Shown here piece by piece: positions 48,028 to 57,635 of a stretch of 59,935 bases of DNA. The notes below the pieces were generated by a model, which was not told the DNA's origin, did no database searches, and worked only from the letters and a program-made list of their open reading frames with translations. The position numbers were made by a program, and so were the translations under genes. Source of the DNA: DASXMR01 sp036495525 (GTDB taxonomy: Bacteria > Actinomycetota > Actinomycetes > Streptosporangiales > Streptosporangiaceae); contig DASXMR010000025.1 in assembly GCA_036495525.1 (NCBI GenBank), positions 1 through 59,935 of the forward strand. The letters are read 5' to 3'. Position 1 is the stretch's first letter, and every line of letters starts with the position of its first letter.

Positions 48028-49362
48028 TCAGCGCGCCACGCACGGCTCGTGGTCGGCCGGCTGGCCGGCTCCCTGCTCAGCGGTAAGCGCTCGGCCGAAC
48101 TCCGGCCGCCAGAGCAGCACTGCGGCCATGATCAGCGCCAGCAGTACGGCGGTGCCCGCGGTGGTCCAGCCGATGCCGATCCCGTCGATCACCGGACCCT
48201 GGATCAGCGATCCGACCGGGTAGGCCACGCCGAGCGCGACGAGGAACAAGCTCAGCACCCGGCCGCGATAGTCCTGCGGCGCGTGCACCTGCACGACGGT
48301 CATCAGGCCGGACAGCACGCCGAGGTACACCAGGCCCACGAAGAACAGGGTGATCGCGCCCCACCACGGCGTCCGCGACGTGCTGTAGGCGACCAGCACG
48401 GCGGGCAGCAGCAGCAGGCTGCCCCCGAGCACCCGGCCGCGGCCGAGCCGCCCGGCCAGCGGCGCCAGGCACAGCGCGCCGGTCACCGCGCCGACCCCCT
48501 GCGCGGTCGTGAGCAGCGCGGTGGTCTGCGCCACCGCCCGGCCGCCGCCGCCGGTGAGGTGGTCGGCCATAACCGGGACCAGCGCGATGAACGGCGAGGC
48601 CAGCAGCGCGACGACGCCGATGGTGATGATCGAGGCCCGGCTCGGGGCGTTGCCGCGGGCGGCCTTGCCGCCGGCCAGGACCGCGGCCAGCAGGCCAGTA
48701 ACCTGCCCGGCCGGCGGTGCGAGCCTGACAAAGGCGAGCGCGACGACGACGGCCAGGAACGAGACCGCGTTCGCGGCGAACGCCGCCGGGTAGCCGAACG
48801 CGGCGACCGTCGCTCCCGCCAGCGCAGGGCCGCCGATCCGGCCGAGGTTGAACTCGGCCGAGTTGAGCGAGCTCGCCGCCAGGAACTCCGAGCGCGGCAC
48901 CAGGTCAGGCAGGATCGCCTGCTGGAACGGCCCGATCACCGCCTGGGCCGAGCCCTGCACGGTGACGAGCAGGACCAGGGCGGCCGGATTGTCATGCCCG
49001 CCGGAGACCAGCACCGCGAGCACCAGCGCCGTCGCGGCGGCGGTGAGGTTGCCGAGCACCAGCACCGGGCGGCGGGGCAGCCGGTCGGCGAGCGCGCCGC
49101 CGACGGGCGAGAGCAGGCCGGTCGGCAGGAACGCTCCGGCGGCGACGAGCACGGCCCAGATCGCCTGGCCGGTATCGGAGATCACCAGCGCGCCGACAGC
49201 GACCGTCTGCATCCACGAGCCGACCGTGGAGACCAGCCCCGCACTCCACAGCAGCGCGAACGACCGGTGCCGCATGGGGCGCAGCGAGGCAAGTGCGTGC
49301 GCCCGGCGTCCCGGCGCCTCCCGGCCGGCTAGACCTGGCTGGCCGGGCGGGGACTGGCTCAT
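48028..49362 (-). CDS. MFS transporter, EntS/MFS_3-like
   Basis: From ATG 49362 the protein has 444 residues. A hydrophilic ~30-residue start precedes FALLWSAGLVSTVGSWMQTVAVGALV, the hallmark of MFS_3 exporters. The loop GGALADRLPRRPVLVLGNL and the central VQGSAQAVIGPFQQAILPDLVPRSEFLAASSLNSAEFNLGRIGGPALAG strengthen the call. About 12 helices; the tail is short. The longer frame to 49497 lacks transporter sequence. It is convergent with the ArsR operon. Substrate unknown, probably a drug or siderophore. Confidence 0.92.
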   Translation of the reverse strand: MSQSPPGQPGLAGREAPGRRAHALASLRPMRHRSFALLWSAGLVSTVGSWMQTVAVGALVISDTGQAIWAVLVAAGAFLPTGLLSPVGGALADRLPRRPVLVLGNLTAAATALVLAVLVSGGHDNPAALVLLVTVQGSAQAVIGPFQQAILPDLVPRSEFLAASSLNSAEFNLGRIGGPALAGATVAAFGYPAAFAANAVSFLAVVVALAFVRLAPPAGQVTGLLAAVLAGGKAARGNAPSRASIITIGVVALLASPFIALVPVMADHLTGGGGRAVAQTTALLTTAQGVGAVTGALCLAPLAGRLGRGRVLGGSLLLLPAVLVAYSTSRTPWWGAITLFFVGLVYLGVLSGLMTVVQVHAPQDYRGRVLSLFLVALGVAYPVGSLIQGPVIDGIGIGWTTAGTAVLLALIMAAVLLWRPEFGRALTAEQGAGQPADHEPCVAR

Positions 49363-49517
49363 CGTGCCCCAAGATACCCGGCGCCCGAAGTAGGGGAGAA
49401 TACGTCTGCAGGGCAGGCTCGCCCGGCATTCCGGGTAGCCTGCGCTGCATCTGATCCGCGGCACGACTCGCAGCGGGCGCACTGCCGTCCGCTCCAACCC
49501 GGATTGGCGGCCTGCAG

Positions 49518-49934
49518 ATGGCGGACGGAGTCCAGCTCAGCTCGGCAGTGATGTTCGTGCGTGACCTTGACGCTTCGGCCAGCTTCTACCGTGAGCTGCT
49601 CGCGCTGGAGGAAGTCGACAGCAGCCCGACCGCGGTCCTGCTGCTCAGCGCCGGCGGCGCTCAGCTGATCCTTCGCTCGATGGGCGGGAACGTCTCGCAT
49701 GCGCTCGGCGGGATCGGCGTGCAGTACGTGATCTGGACCGCGGCCAGTACGGACGACCTGGCCAGGTGCGAGACCGTGCTGCACCAGCGCTCGGCGCACT
49801 ACGAGTCACGCAAGTGCGAGGGCGCCGAGGCAGTGGAGGGACGGGACCCGGACGGGATCCCGGTGATCGTGATCTATCCAGGCCCCGACGAGACGCCGCT
49901 GCACGAGCTGCCGAGCCGGATCTACGGATGGTAG
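49518..49934 (+). CDS. VOC (glyoxalase/bleomycin-resistance-like) family protein
   Basis: The protein has 138 residues. The paired beta-alpha-beta-beta-beta units are VMFVRDLDASASFYRELLALEEVDSS with AVLLLSAGGAQLILR, and GVQYVIWTAASTDDLARCETVL with GRDPDGIPVIVIYPG. Metal ligands are not obvious, so binding of a hydrophobic ligand is as likely as catalysis. ATG 49518 lacks a strong ribosome site. Its stop overlaps the HAD gene start by seven bases, giving possible coupling to the disaccharide phosphorylase operon, though no functional link is clear. Confidence 0.88.
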   Translation: MADGVQLSSAVMFVRDLDASASFYRELLALEEVDSSPTAVLLLSAGGAQLILRSMGGNVSHALGGIGVQYVIWTAASTDDLARCETVLHQRSAHYESRKCEGAEAVEGRDPDGIPVIVIYPGPDETPLHELPSRIYGW

Positions 49935-50716
49935 CCCGGCCCGTGCCTGGTAATAACGTGCCTGGTAACCCCGCGCTCGGGTTGCCGGACGGCATCCGCG
50001 GGTGCCTGTTCGACCTGGACGGCGTGCTGACCCAGACGGCGAAGGTGCACGACGCCGCGTGGACGGAGATGTTCGACGAGTTCCTGCGCGCGCGGTCGCG
50101 CGCGGCGGGCACCGAGTTCGTGCCGTTCGACCCGGTCGCTGACTACGAGGAGTACGTCGACGGCAAGCCGCGGATCGAGGGCACCAGGGACTTCCTCGCC
50201 TCGCGCGGCATCCAGCTGCCGGAAGGCAGCAAGGACGACCCGCCGGACGCGCAGACGGTGCACGGGCTGAGCAACCGCAAGAACGCGATCGTGCTGCGGC
50301 GGATCCGCCAGGACGGCGTGGCGGCTTACCCTGGCTCGGTGCGCTACGTGCGAGCCGTGCGGGATGCCGGGCTGCGCCGTGCCGTGGTCTCGTCGAGTGC
50401 GAACTGCCATGACGTGCTGGTCGCGGCAGGCATCGAGGACCTGTTCGAGGCGCGGATCGACGGCATCGTGGCCGAGCGTGAGCACTTGCGCGGCAAGCCA
50501 GCGCCGGATACGTTCCTGGCCGGCGCGCGGGCGCTCGGCCTGGAGCCGGGCCAGGGCGCGGTCTTCGAGGATGCGCTGGCCGGCGTCGCGGCCGGGCGGG
50601 CCGGGCACTTCGGTCACGTCGTCGGTGTCGACCGGGCAGGCCAGGCAGCCGCGCTGCGCGAGCACGGCGCGGATGTCGTCGTCGGCGACCTGGCCGACCT
50701 GATGGACACCGCATGA
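49928..50716 (+). CDS. pgmB: HAD hydrolase, beta-phosphoglucomutase-like
   Basis: From ATG 49928 the protein has 262 residues. HAD motif I is CLFDLDGVLTQTAKVHDAAW (nucleophile Asp29, acid/base Asp31), a cap follows, motif II is AVVSSSANCHDVL and motif IV is AVFEDALAGVAAGRAGHFGHVVGVDR. The family includes beta-phosphoglucomutase. The four-base overlap with a GH65 phosphorylase gene supports beta-glucose 1-phosphate conversion to glucose 6-phosphate. A phosphatase role is possible. The first ~15 residues are unusual (GNNVPGN), and a later start is possible. Confidence 0.9.
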   Translation: MVARPVPGNNVPGNPALGLPDGIRGCLFDLDGVLTQTAKVHDAAWTEMFDEFLRARSRAAGTEFVPFDPVADYEEYVDGKPRIEGTRDFLASRGIQLPEGSKDDPPDAQTVHGLSNRKNAIVLRRIRQDGVAAYPGSVRYVRAVRDAGLRRAVVSSSANCHDVLVAAGIEDLFEARIDGIVAEREHLRGKPAPDTFLAGARALGLEPGQGAVFEDALAGVAAGRAGHFGHVVGVDRAGQAAALREHGADVVVGDLADLMDTA

Positions 50717-53082
50717 TCCAGCAGGAGGCCTACTCGATCGAGCCGTGGCGGCTGCGCGAGCTTGCGTTGGAACTCGACCTGCTCGCGCAGTCCGAGTCGG
50801 TGCTCGCGCTGTCCAACGGGCACATCGGCTGGCGGGCGAATCTGGACGAAGGCGAGCCGCACGGCACGCCGGGCAGCTACCTGAACGGGGTCTACGAGCT
50901 GCGTCCGCTGCCGTACGCGGAGGCGGGCTACGGGTTCCCCGATTACGGTCAGACCGTTATCAACGTCACCAACGGCAAGCTGATCAGGCTGTACGTCGAC
51001 GACGAGCCGTTCGACGTGCGCTACGGCACGCTGCGCAAGCATGAGCGGTGCCTGGACTTCAGGTCCGGCACGCTGAGCCGTGAGGTCGAGTGGGAGTCGC
51101 CGGCCGGCCAGGCCGTGCGGATCTCGTCGGTGCGGCTGGTCTCACTGACCCAGCGCGCGATCGCCGCGATCAGCTACGAGGTTGAGCCGCTCGACGCGCC
51201 GGCCAGGATCGCGGTGCAGTCCGAGCTGCTGGCCAACGAGCAGCTGCCGCCGCCGAATGGCGATCCGCGGGCCGGTCTCGCGCTGGAGAACGTGCTGATG
51301 TCCGAGTTCCACAACGCGGGCGACACCCGCGTGGTGCTGGTGCACCAGACCCAGGCCAGCGGGCAGCGGGTTGGCGCCGCGATGGATCACCAGATCGACG
51401 GGCCGGACGGCCTGCAGCTGGAAGCCAGCGCCTACGCCGACGGCGGCGTGGTAACCGTCACCGTCGCGCTGCAGCCGGGCCAGAAGCTCCGCCTGGTCAA
51501 GTTCGTGGCCTACGGCTGGTCGGAGACGCGCTCGCTGACCGCGGTGCGCGACCAGGTGGCCGCGGCGCTGAGCGGCGCCAAGCAGTCCGGCTGGGACGGC
51601 CTGGTCGCCGAGCAGCGCGCCTACCTGGACGACTTCTGGGACCACGCCGACGTGCAGGTCGACGGCGACACCGAGGTACAGCAGGCGGTACGTTTCGGCC
51701 TCTTCCACGTGCTGCAGGCGGGCGCCAGGGCAGAAAACCGCGCGATCCCGGCGAAGGGGCTGACCGGGCCTGGCTACAGCGGCCACGCGTTCTGGGATAC
51801 CGAGACCTTCGTGCTGCCCGTGCTCACGTTCACCGCGCCGCACGCGGCAGCCGCCGCGCTGCGCTGGCGGCATTCCACGCTGCCGATGGCCATCGACCGG
51901 GCCCGGCAGCTCGGGCTGGAGGGCGCCGCGTTCCCGTGGCGCACCATCGCGGGGCAGGAGAACTCCGGGTACTGGCCAGCCGGAACGGCCGCGTTCCACA
52001 TCAATGCCGACATCGCCGATGCGGTGACCCGCTACGTGGACGCGACCGGCGACGAGGACTTCGAGCGTGACGTCGGCATGGACCTGCTGGCGCAGACCGC
52101 GCGGATGTGGCGCTCAGTCGGTCACCACGACGCGCGCGGCGAATTCCGGATCGACGGGGTCACCGGGCCGGACGAGTACAGCGCGCTCGGCGACAACAAC
52201 GTGTACACCAACCTGATGGCCAAGTGGAACATGCAGGCGGCCGCCGAGGCGGCCAAGCGCTTCCCCGAGCGCGCCAGGCAGATCGGCATCGACGACGAGG
52301 AGTCAGCGGCGTGGCGTGACGCAGCCGCCGCGATCCACCTTCCCTACGACGACGCCCTGCAGGTGCACCCGCAGTCGGCCGGGTTCACTCAGCATCAGGT
52401 GTGGGACTTCGCCAGCACCGGACCGGAGCAGTACCCGCTGCTGCTGCACTACCCGTACTTCAACCTCTATCGCAAGCAGGTCGTCAAGCAGGCCGACCTG
52501 GTACTGGCGATGCACCTGTGCGGCGAGGAGTTCACCGCCGAGCAGAAGGCACGCAACTTCGACTACTACGAGGCGATCACGGTCCGGGACTCGTCCCTGT
52601 CGGCGGCCACCCAGGCGGTCATCGCCGCCGAGGTGGGCCATCTTGGCCTTGCGCTCGACTACCTCGGCGAGGCCGCCCTGATGGACTTGCACGACCTGGA
52701 GCACAACACCAGGGACGGCGTGCACATCGCCTCGCTGGCCGGCACCTGGATCGCGCTGGTAGCCGGGCTTGGCGGGCTGCGGCACCGCAACGGAGTGGTG
52801 AGCTTCGCGCCGCGGCTGCCCGGCGGCCTGACCAGGCTGGCGTTCTGCCTGCTGATCCGCGGCCGGTGCCTGCAGGTCGAGATCACCAGCACCGAGGCAA
52901 GCTACGTGCTGACCGAGGGTAAGCCGCTCACGGTGCTGCATCACGGCAGCAAGCTCACGGTCACCACCGACGGGCCGCAGGTCGCGCCCATCAGCCAGCT
53001 GCAGCCCCGGCCGCGGCCAGGTCAGCCCCCTGGCCGCGAGCCTGTGCACCGCAGGCTGATCGACCCGCGAGGCAGCAGCTAG
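50713..53082 (+). CDS. Glycoside hydrolase family 65 disaccharide phosphorylase
   Basis: The 789 residues match GH65 length. An N-terminal beta-sandwich (LALELDLLAQSESVLALSNGHIGWRANLDEG) precedes the (alpha/alpha)6 barrel with KGLTGPGYSGHAFWDTETFVLPVL, FPWRTIAGQE and the general acid Glu488 in DGVTGPDEYS. GH65 phosphorylases split maltose, trehalose or kojibiose by inversion to beta-glucose 1-phosphate; which disaccharide is not clear, and trehalose is common in actinomycetes. The upstream beta-phosphoglucomutase-like gene completes the route to glucose 6-phosphate. The tail (PRPRPGQPPGREP) is an extra extension. Confidence 0.93.
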   Translation: MIQQEAYSIEPWRLRELALELDLLAQSESVLALSNGHIGWRANLDEGEPHGTPGSYLNGVYELRPLPYAEAGYGFPDYGQTVINVTNGKLIRLYVDDEPFDVRYGTLRKHERCLDFRSGTLSREVEWESPAGQAVRISSVRLVSLTQRAIAAISYEVEPLDAPARIAVQSELLANEQLPPPNGDPRAGLALENVLMSEFHNAGDTRVVLVHQTQASGQRVGAAMDHQIDGPDGLQLEASAYADGGVVTVTVALQPGQKLRLVKFVAYGWSETRSLTAVRDQVAAALSGAKQSGWDGLVAEQRAYLDDFWDHADVQVDGDTEVQQAVRFGLFHVLQAGARAENRAIPAKGLTGPGYSGHAFWDTETFVLPVLTFTAPHAAAAALRWRHSTLPMAIDRARQLGLEGAAFPWRTIAGQENSGYWPAGTAAFHINADIADAVTRYVDATGDEDFERDVGMDLLAQTARMWRSVGHHDARGEFRIDGVTGPDEYSALGDNNVYTNLMAKWNMQAAAEAAKRFPERARQIGIDDEESAAWRDAAAAIHLPYDDALQVHPQSAGFTQHQVWDFASTGPEQYPLLLHYPYFNLYRKQVVKQADLVLAMHLCGEEFTAEQKARNFDYYEAITVRDSSLSAATQAVIAAEVGHLGLALDYLGEAALMDLHDLEHNTRDGVHIASLAGTWIALVAGLGGLRHRNGVVSFAPRLPGGLTRLAFCLLIRGRCLQVEITSTEASYVLTEGKPLTVLHHGSKLTVTTDGPQVAPISQLQPRPRPGQPPGREPVHRRLIDPRGSS

Positions 53083-53086
53083 GCCC

Positions 53087-53116
53087 CAGCCGGCCGCACG
53101 ACAGGCGGGCCGGCTG
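53087..53116. terminator. Hairpin between convergent GH65 and amidohydrolase genes
   Basis: CAGCCGGCC (53087-53095) and GGCCGGCTG (53108-53116) form a perfect nine-base-pair stem with a 12-base loop, five bases after the GH65 stop. A second, smaller hairpin around GCAGCTGCCTCGCAGCTG follows at about 53126-53143. Confidence 0.55.
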
Positions 53117-53151
53117 CCTGCCGGCGCAGCTGCCTCGCAGCTGGCGCGCCG

Positions 53152-54360
53152 TTACAGGTCGGCGAAGCTGGCCTCGCCGTCCTGCCAGCTGTAGATCTCG
53201 GCGCCGTTCACCAGTGCCCGCTGCACCCGGCTGAGCACGTCCAGCGGGTCGCCCGACCAGATCGCCAGGTCGGCGTCCTTACCCGGCTCGATCGAGCCGA
53301 CGCGCTCGGAGATGCCGGTGATCCGCGCCGGGTTGATCGTCAGCGCCCGCAGCGCGGTGTCGTGGTCCAGGCCCTCCTTGACCGCCAGCGACGCCTGATG
53401 GCACAGGAAGTGGATCGGCACCACCGGGTGGTCAGTGGTGATCGCGATCGTCACGCCCGCCCTGGCCAGCTTGCCGGGGTTGGCCAGCGACCGGTTCCGC
53501 AGCTCCACCTTGGACCGGCTGGTGAACAGCGGCCCGATGATCACCGGGGTGCCGCGCGCGGCGAGGATGTCGGCCAGCAAGTGTGCCTCGGTGCCGTGGT
53601 CGATCACCAGGTCGTAACCAAACTCGTCGGCGATCCGGATCGCGGTCGCGATGTCGTCGGCCCGGTGGCAGTGCTGCCGCCAGGGGATCTCGCGGCGCAG
53701 CACCTTGCCGAGCGCCTCCAGCTTCAGGTCGCGGTCCACGCCCTTGCGCTCAGCCTCCGGCTTGCGCTGCTCCTCGTCGATCTTGCGCAGGTAGTTCGAC
53801 GCATCGACGAACGCGCCGCGGATGACCGCCGCTGTGCCCAGCCGGGTGCTCGGGGTCTTCTTCTGCTCGCCGTAGACGCGCTTGGGGTTCTCGCCCAGCG
53901 CCGACTTCAGCCCGGACGGCTCGCGCAGCAGCATCTCGTCCACCGTCCGGCCCCACGACTTCAGCGCGACTGTCTGGCCGCCGATCGGGTTGCCCGAGCC
54001 AGGGTTGACGTTGACCGCCAGCACCCCGCCGCTGACCGCGTCACGGAAGCCGAGGTCGGCCGGGTTGATCGCGTCCAGCGCGCGGACGTGAGCGGTCACC
54101 GGGTCGGTCATCTCGTTGGTGTCCTGGCCGGCCCACCCCTCGGCCTCCTCGTGCACGCCGACGTGACCGTGCGCCTCGACGAAGCCAGGCAGCACCCACG
54201 AGCCGGTGGCGTCGATGACGCTGGCACCGTCGGGAACGGCGAGGCCGGCGCCTACCGCGGTGATCTTCCCGTCCTCGATCAGGACCGTTCCGCTGTCTAC
54301 CGGCTCGCCCTCGATCGGGACAACCCGGCCGCCGACTATCGCCACTGACCTGTCAGCCAT
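53152..54360 (-). CDS. Amidohydrolase, imidazolonepropionase-like
   Basis: From ATG 54360, with AAAGGAG upstream, the protein has 402 residues. The composite-domain start (AIVGGRVVPIEGEPVDSGTVLIEDGKITAVGAG) precedes the metal-binding barrel with VLPGFVEAHGHVGVHE (His64/His66), a central RQHCHRADDI with the expected His, VIDHGTEAHLL and the Asp in ITTDHPVVP. The form matches imidazolonepropionase-like amidohydrolases of broad cyclic-amide or peptide substrates. The C-terminal beta-strand DADLAIWSGDPLDVLSRV is typical. No partner genes; substrate unknown. Confidence 0.93.
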   Translation of the reverse strand: MADRSVAIVGGRVVPIEGEPVDSGTVLIEDGKITAVGAGLAVPDGASVIDATGSWVLPGFVEAHGHVGVHEEAEGWAGQDTNEMTDPVTAHVRALDAINPADLGFRDAVSGGVLAVNVNPGSGNPIGGQTVALKSWGRTVDEMLLREPSGLKSALGENPKRVYGEQKKTPSTRLGTAAVIRGAFVDASNYLRKIDEEQRKPEAERKGVDRDLKLEALGKVLRREIPWRQHCHRADDIATAIRIADEFGYDLVIDHGTEAHLLADILAARGTPVIIGPLFTSRSKVELRNRSLANPGKLARAGVTIAITTDHPVVPIHFLCHQASLAVKEGLDHDTALRALTINPARITGISERVGSIEPGKDADLAIWSGDPLDVLSRVQRALVNGAEIYSWQDGEASFADL

Positions 54361-54569
54361 GCCATCTCCTTTACCGTGCGGATCAGCCCTGGAGCGGCGG
54401 CCGCGCTGCCCGGCGCCGCGAATCGCCTCGACCACGATATCGGGACAATGCCGTACCCATCGGGGCAGCCCTGCCCGCGCTGCTGCTGGTAGTGCCCGAT
54501 TGGGTCTTGCGCGGCGGCGCGGCGCGGCGATGCTGGGGTCGGACGCCTGACAGCCAGGGGGAACCAGAA

Positions 54570-55451
54570 ATGACCGAGCAGCCAGCCAGCACCGCCCAGC
54601 CGACCGCCACGGCCCAGCCAGCCAGCACCGCCCAGTCAGCCGGCACCGGCCAGCCAGCCAGCACCGCCCAGTCAGCCGGCACCGAGCACACCGAGCACGA
54701 GGACATGCCGTGGACGATCGACATCCCCGGCCACGCGCAGCGCTCCGACTCGGCCGAGTACGTCAAGTCGAGGTCGACGATGAACTCGCTGGCCGGCCAA
54801 GTCGCGGCGCTGATGTACGGGCAGCCGCCGTATGAGGATCATCACGGCGGCGGGCTGTGGCTGAAGGACGCACAGGGCTGGTTCCTGGTGCGCAACCTGG
54901 CGGGGATGGAATGGTCGTCGCAATTCTGCGCTGACCCGGCGAAGGTGGACTTGCTGCGCCAGAACGCGCAGCGGCTGTACGCGGCGTTCCCCGACGCGGC
55001 GGCCGAACTCGGCATCCAGCAGCTGCTGGACACGCCGATCACCGACGCGGCGGGCATCGCGCAGTGGACCGACTCCATCTGCAACGCAAGCGTGCCGCTG
55101 CCGACCGCGGCGCACACCGGGGTGCTGCCCAAGGGCGGCGGGGTGCATCACTACCCGAGCCCGATCACCGAGATCGCGTTCTTCAAGCACGACGACTTCG
55201 TCCTTTGGGTGACCGACGCGCAGGGCAATCCGGCCGCAGTCGCGCCGGTCGGCGCGCGCGGGTCGGGCGACGGGCGGGTGCACGTGCTGTACGCCACTGC
55301 TGGATCGGCGCTGGCCGGCCAGCTGGCGCGGGCCGACGGCCAGAATCAGCCGCTGGTGCTCGGCGCCGGGCATCCGCTCGCGCAGCAGGCGTTCGCGCAG
55401 CAGGCCGGCGCGCTGCCGGCTGACGGCCAGCAGACCGGCCCTGCCAGCTAG
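54570..55451 (+). CDS. DUF6424-like protein with repeat-rich N-terminus
   Basis: From ATG 54570 the protein has 293 residues. Residues 4-45 are low-complexity repeats of QPASTAQ and QSAGT type encoded by near-identical DNA. The conserved body starts at MPWTIDIPGHAQRSDSAEYVKSR and contains YGQPPYEDHHGGGLWLKDAQGWFLVRNLAGMEWSSQFCADPAKVDLLRQNAQRLY, followed by TDSICNASVPLP and ITEIAFFKHDDFVLWV. This looks like the actinobacterial family now termed DUF6424, of unknown role and with no signal peptide. A weak ribosome site (AGGGGGAACC) precedes it. Its stop overlaps the opposite-strand oxidoreductase gene end. Confidence 0.82.
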   Translation: MTEQPASTAQPTATAQPASTAQSAGTGQPASTAQSAGTEHTEHEDMPWTIDIPGHAQRSDSAEYVKSRSTMNSLAGQVAALMYGQPPYEDHHGGGLWLKDAQGWFLVRNLAGMEWSSQFCADPAKVDLLRQNAQRLYAAFPDAAAELGIQQLLDTPITDAAGIAQWTDSICNASVPLPTAAHTGVLPKGGGVHHYPSPITEIAFFKHDDFVLWVTDAQGNPAAVAPVGARGSGDGRVHVLYATAGSALAGQLARADGQNQPLVLGAGHPLAQQAFAQQAGALPADGQQTGPAS

Positions 55452-56395
55452 GGGATCAGCGCGATCTTGCCGACGGTGTGGCCGGTCATGATGGCCAGGT
55501 GCGCTGCCGCCGCATCGGCCAGCGGGAATGTCCGGGTCACGAAAACGCGCAGCGAGCCCTCGCCCGCTAGCCGGGCAAGCTCGGGCCGCGCCTGAGCCCG
55601 GATCTCGGTGCCAGGGTCGGCACCTGGCGCCCCGCCGAGGACCTTGATCCCCGCATCGAAGCCGCGGCCGAACGCGGCGATGGTGGCTATTCTCGCTCGG
55701 TCGCTGACCAGCTCCAGCGAGGTGTCCACAGCCTCGTCGGTGCCGATCAGGTCAAGCGCGGCGTCGATCCCGCCGGGCGCGGCGGCGCGCACCCGGCCAG
55801 CGAGGCCAGGTCCGTAGGCGACCGGCACGGCGCCGAGCCCGCGCAGCAGCTCGTGCCTGGGCTCGCTGGCCGTGCCGATGACCGTGGCGCCGCGCAGGAT
55901 CGCCAGCTGCACCGCCATCAGCCCGACTCCCCCAGCGGCAGCGTGCACGAGCACTGTCTGGCCCGGCCACCCGCCCGTCGCGGCGAGGGCGTGCCACGCG
56001 GTCACGCCGGTGAGCATCAGCCCGGCTGCCTGCGGCCAGTCCACCGCCGGAGGCCTGGGCACCAGCGCGGTGGCCGGCACGACCAGCTCGGCGGCGTAGG
56101 CGCCAGGCGCGCGGAACGCGATCACCTCGTCCCCCGGCCTGACCGGCCCGGCCGGTCCGGCCGCGCCGGGCCCCGCGGCGATCACCACGCCAGCGGCCTC
56201 GGAGCCGAGCCGCAGCGGCAGCCGCGACGGGTCAGCGCCGAACGCTCCGCTGTACACCTTGTAGTCGACCGGGTTGACCCCGGCCGCACGCACCTCGATC
56301 CGCGCCTCACCAGGGCCTGGCTCCCCGGCTGGCTGGTCGGCGACGGCCAGCACTTCCGGGCCGCCATAGCTGGTCGCGATCACGACGGCAGGCAT
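55448..56395 (-). CDS. MDR-type NADP-dependent quinone oxidoreductase-like protein
   Basis: From ATG 56395 the protein has 315 residues. The GroES-like N-terminal half has GGPEVLAVADQPAGEPGPGEARIEVRAAGVNPVDYKVYSG, and the Rossmann half has VLVHAAAGGVGLMAVQLAILRGATVIGTAS. The zinc ligands of alcohol dehydrogenases are missing, placing it with quinone oxidoreductases or enoyl reductases. The C-terminal TRTFPLADAAAAHLAIMTGHTVGKIALIP is typical. The frame is open to 56515 but without conserved sequence. Substrate unknown. It is divergent from the hydrolase gene at 56503. Confidence 0.93.
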   Translation of the reverse strand: MPAVVIATSYGGPEVLAVADQPAGEPGPGEARIEVRAAGVNPVDYKVYSGAFGADPSRLPLRLGSEAAGVVIAAGPGAAGPAGPVRPGDEVIAFRAPGAYAAELVVPATALVPRPPAVDWPQAAGLMLTGVTAWHALAATGGWPGQTVLVHAAAGGVGLMAVQLAILRGATVIGTASEPRHELLRGLGAVPVAYGPGLAGRVRAAAPGGIDAALDLIGTDEAVDTSLELVSDRARIATIAAFGRGFDAGIKVLGGAPGADPGTEIRAQARPELARLAGEGSLRVFVTRTFPLADAAAAHLAIMTGHTVGKIALIP

Positions 56396-56502
56396 GCTGT
56401 CGGCAACGACGCCCTGGCTGGCTGCATTCCGGCGCCGCGCTGCCGGGCCTACGCTGGTGCTCGCCGCCGGCAGCCGCCGCGGCCGAGCAACCGGGAGGGC
56501 CC

Positions 56503-57459
56503 GTGCCAGCGACATCCAGCTATCTCGACAACTCAGCCAGGCTCGACGTGCTGAGCGGCGGCGCGCGGCGCATCCCGGTGCACACTCATGCCGGCGACTT
56601 CTCTGTCTGGGTGAAGCGCACCGGCAACAGCCAGGACCTCAGGCTGCTGCTGCTGCACGGCGGGCCAGGGGCGACGCACGAGTACCTGGAGGCGTGCGAC
56701 AGCTACCTGCCCGGCGCCGGCGTCGAGTACTACTACTACGACCAGCTGGGGTCGGGCTTCAGCGACCAGCCCGACGACCCGTCGCTATGGGAGGTCGACC
56801 GCTTCGTCGACGAAGTCGAGCAGGTGCGCCAGGCGCTGGGCCTGGATGCTGGCAGCTTCGTGCTCTACGGCCAGTCCTGGGGCGGCATCCTGGCCATCGA
56901 GTACGCGCTGCGGTACCAGCAGCACCTGCGCGGCCTGGTCATCTCCAACATGATGGCCAGCGTGCCCGCCTACAACGCCTATGCCGAGCAGGTGCTGATG
57001 CCCGCCATGGACCAGCAGGCGCTGGCTGAGATCAAGGACCTCGAGGCGCGCGGCGACATCGAGAACCCGCGGTACATGGACCTGCTCAACGAACAGCACT
57101 ACGTGCACCACGTGCTGCGGATGCCGCTGGCGGACTGGCCAGATCCCGCACTGCGCGGTTTCGCGCACATCAACCCCGCGATCTACGTGTCCATGCAGGG
57201 CCCCAGCGAGCTGGGCATCAGCGCCGACGCCAAGCTGGCGCGGTGGGACCGGGTCAAGGAGCTGGCGACCATCGAGGTGCCCGCGCTAGTCATCGGCGCC
57301 CAGCACGACACGATGGACCCTGAGCACATGAAGATGATGGCCAGCCGCCTGCCGAAGGGCAGCTACCTGCACTGCCCGAACGGCAGTCACCTGGCGATGT
57401 ACGACGACCAGGTGACGTACTTCAGCGGGCTGATTGAGTTCCTGCACGGCCTAGGCTAG
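56503..57459 (+). CDS. Proline iminopeptidase-family alpha/beta hydrolase
   Basis: A 318-residue S33-family protein. Landmarks are the HGGPGATHEYLEACDSYLP oxyanion loop, YDQLGSGFSDQP, the nucleophile elbow GQSWGGILAIEYAL (Ser125), the acid in GAQHDTMDPEHM, and His in CPNGSHLAMYDDQ. Proline iminopeptidases remove N-terminal proline from peptides, but related enzymes hydrolyse other amides or esters. GTG 56503 has GGAGGG just ahead. No signal peptide; probably cytosolic. Confidence 0.93.
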   Translation: MPATSSYLDNSARLDVLSGGARRIPVHTHAGDFSVWVKRTGNSQDLRLLLLHGGPGATHEYLEACDSYLPGAGVEYYYYDQLGSGFSDQPDDPSLWEVDRFVDEVEQVRQALGLDAGSFVLYGQSWGGILAIEYALRYQQHLRGLVISNMMASVPAYNAYAEQVLMPAMDQQALAEIKDLEARGDIENPRYMDLLNEQHYVHHVLRMPLADWPDPALRGFAHINPAIYVSMQGPSELGISADAKLARWDRVKELATIEVPALVIGAQHDTMDPEHMKMMASRLPKGSYLHCPNGSHLAMYDDQVTYFSGLIEFLHGLG

Positions 57460-57635
57460 TTACCTGGCGACAGGCGGGTCCGGCCCGTCGGTGCGAGGGC
57501 GCCGGGTACTACCGCGTTCAGCTAACGCTCAGGAAATACGGAGAGATACGTCAAGCAATCCTTCAGGGAGTGCCCAGCTTCGGGTCGCATAGTGGTTCCC
57601 GAGAACAGCGGACACGTTCCTAGGAGGACAGATCC

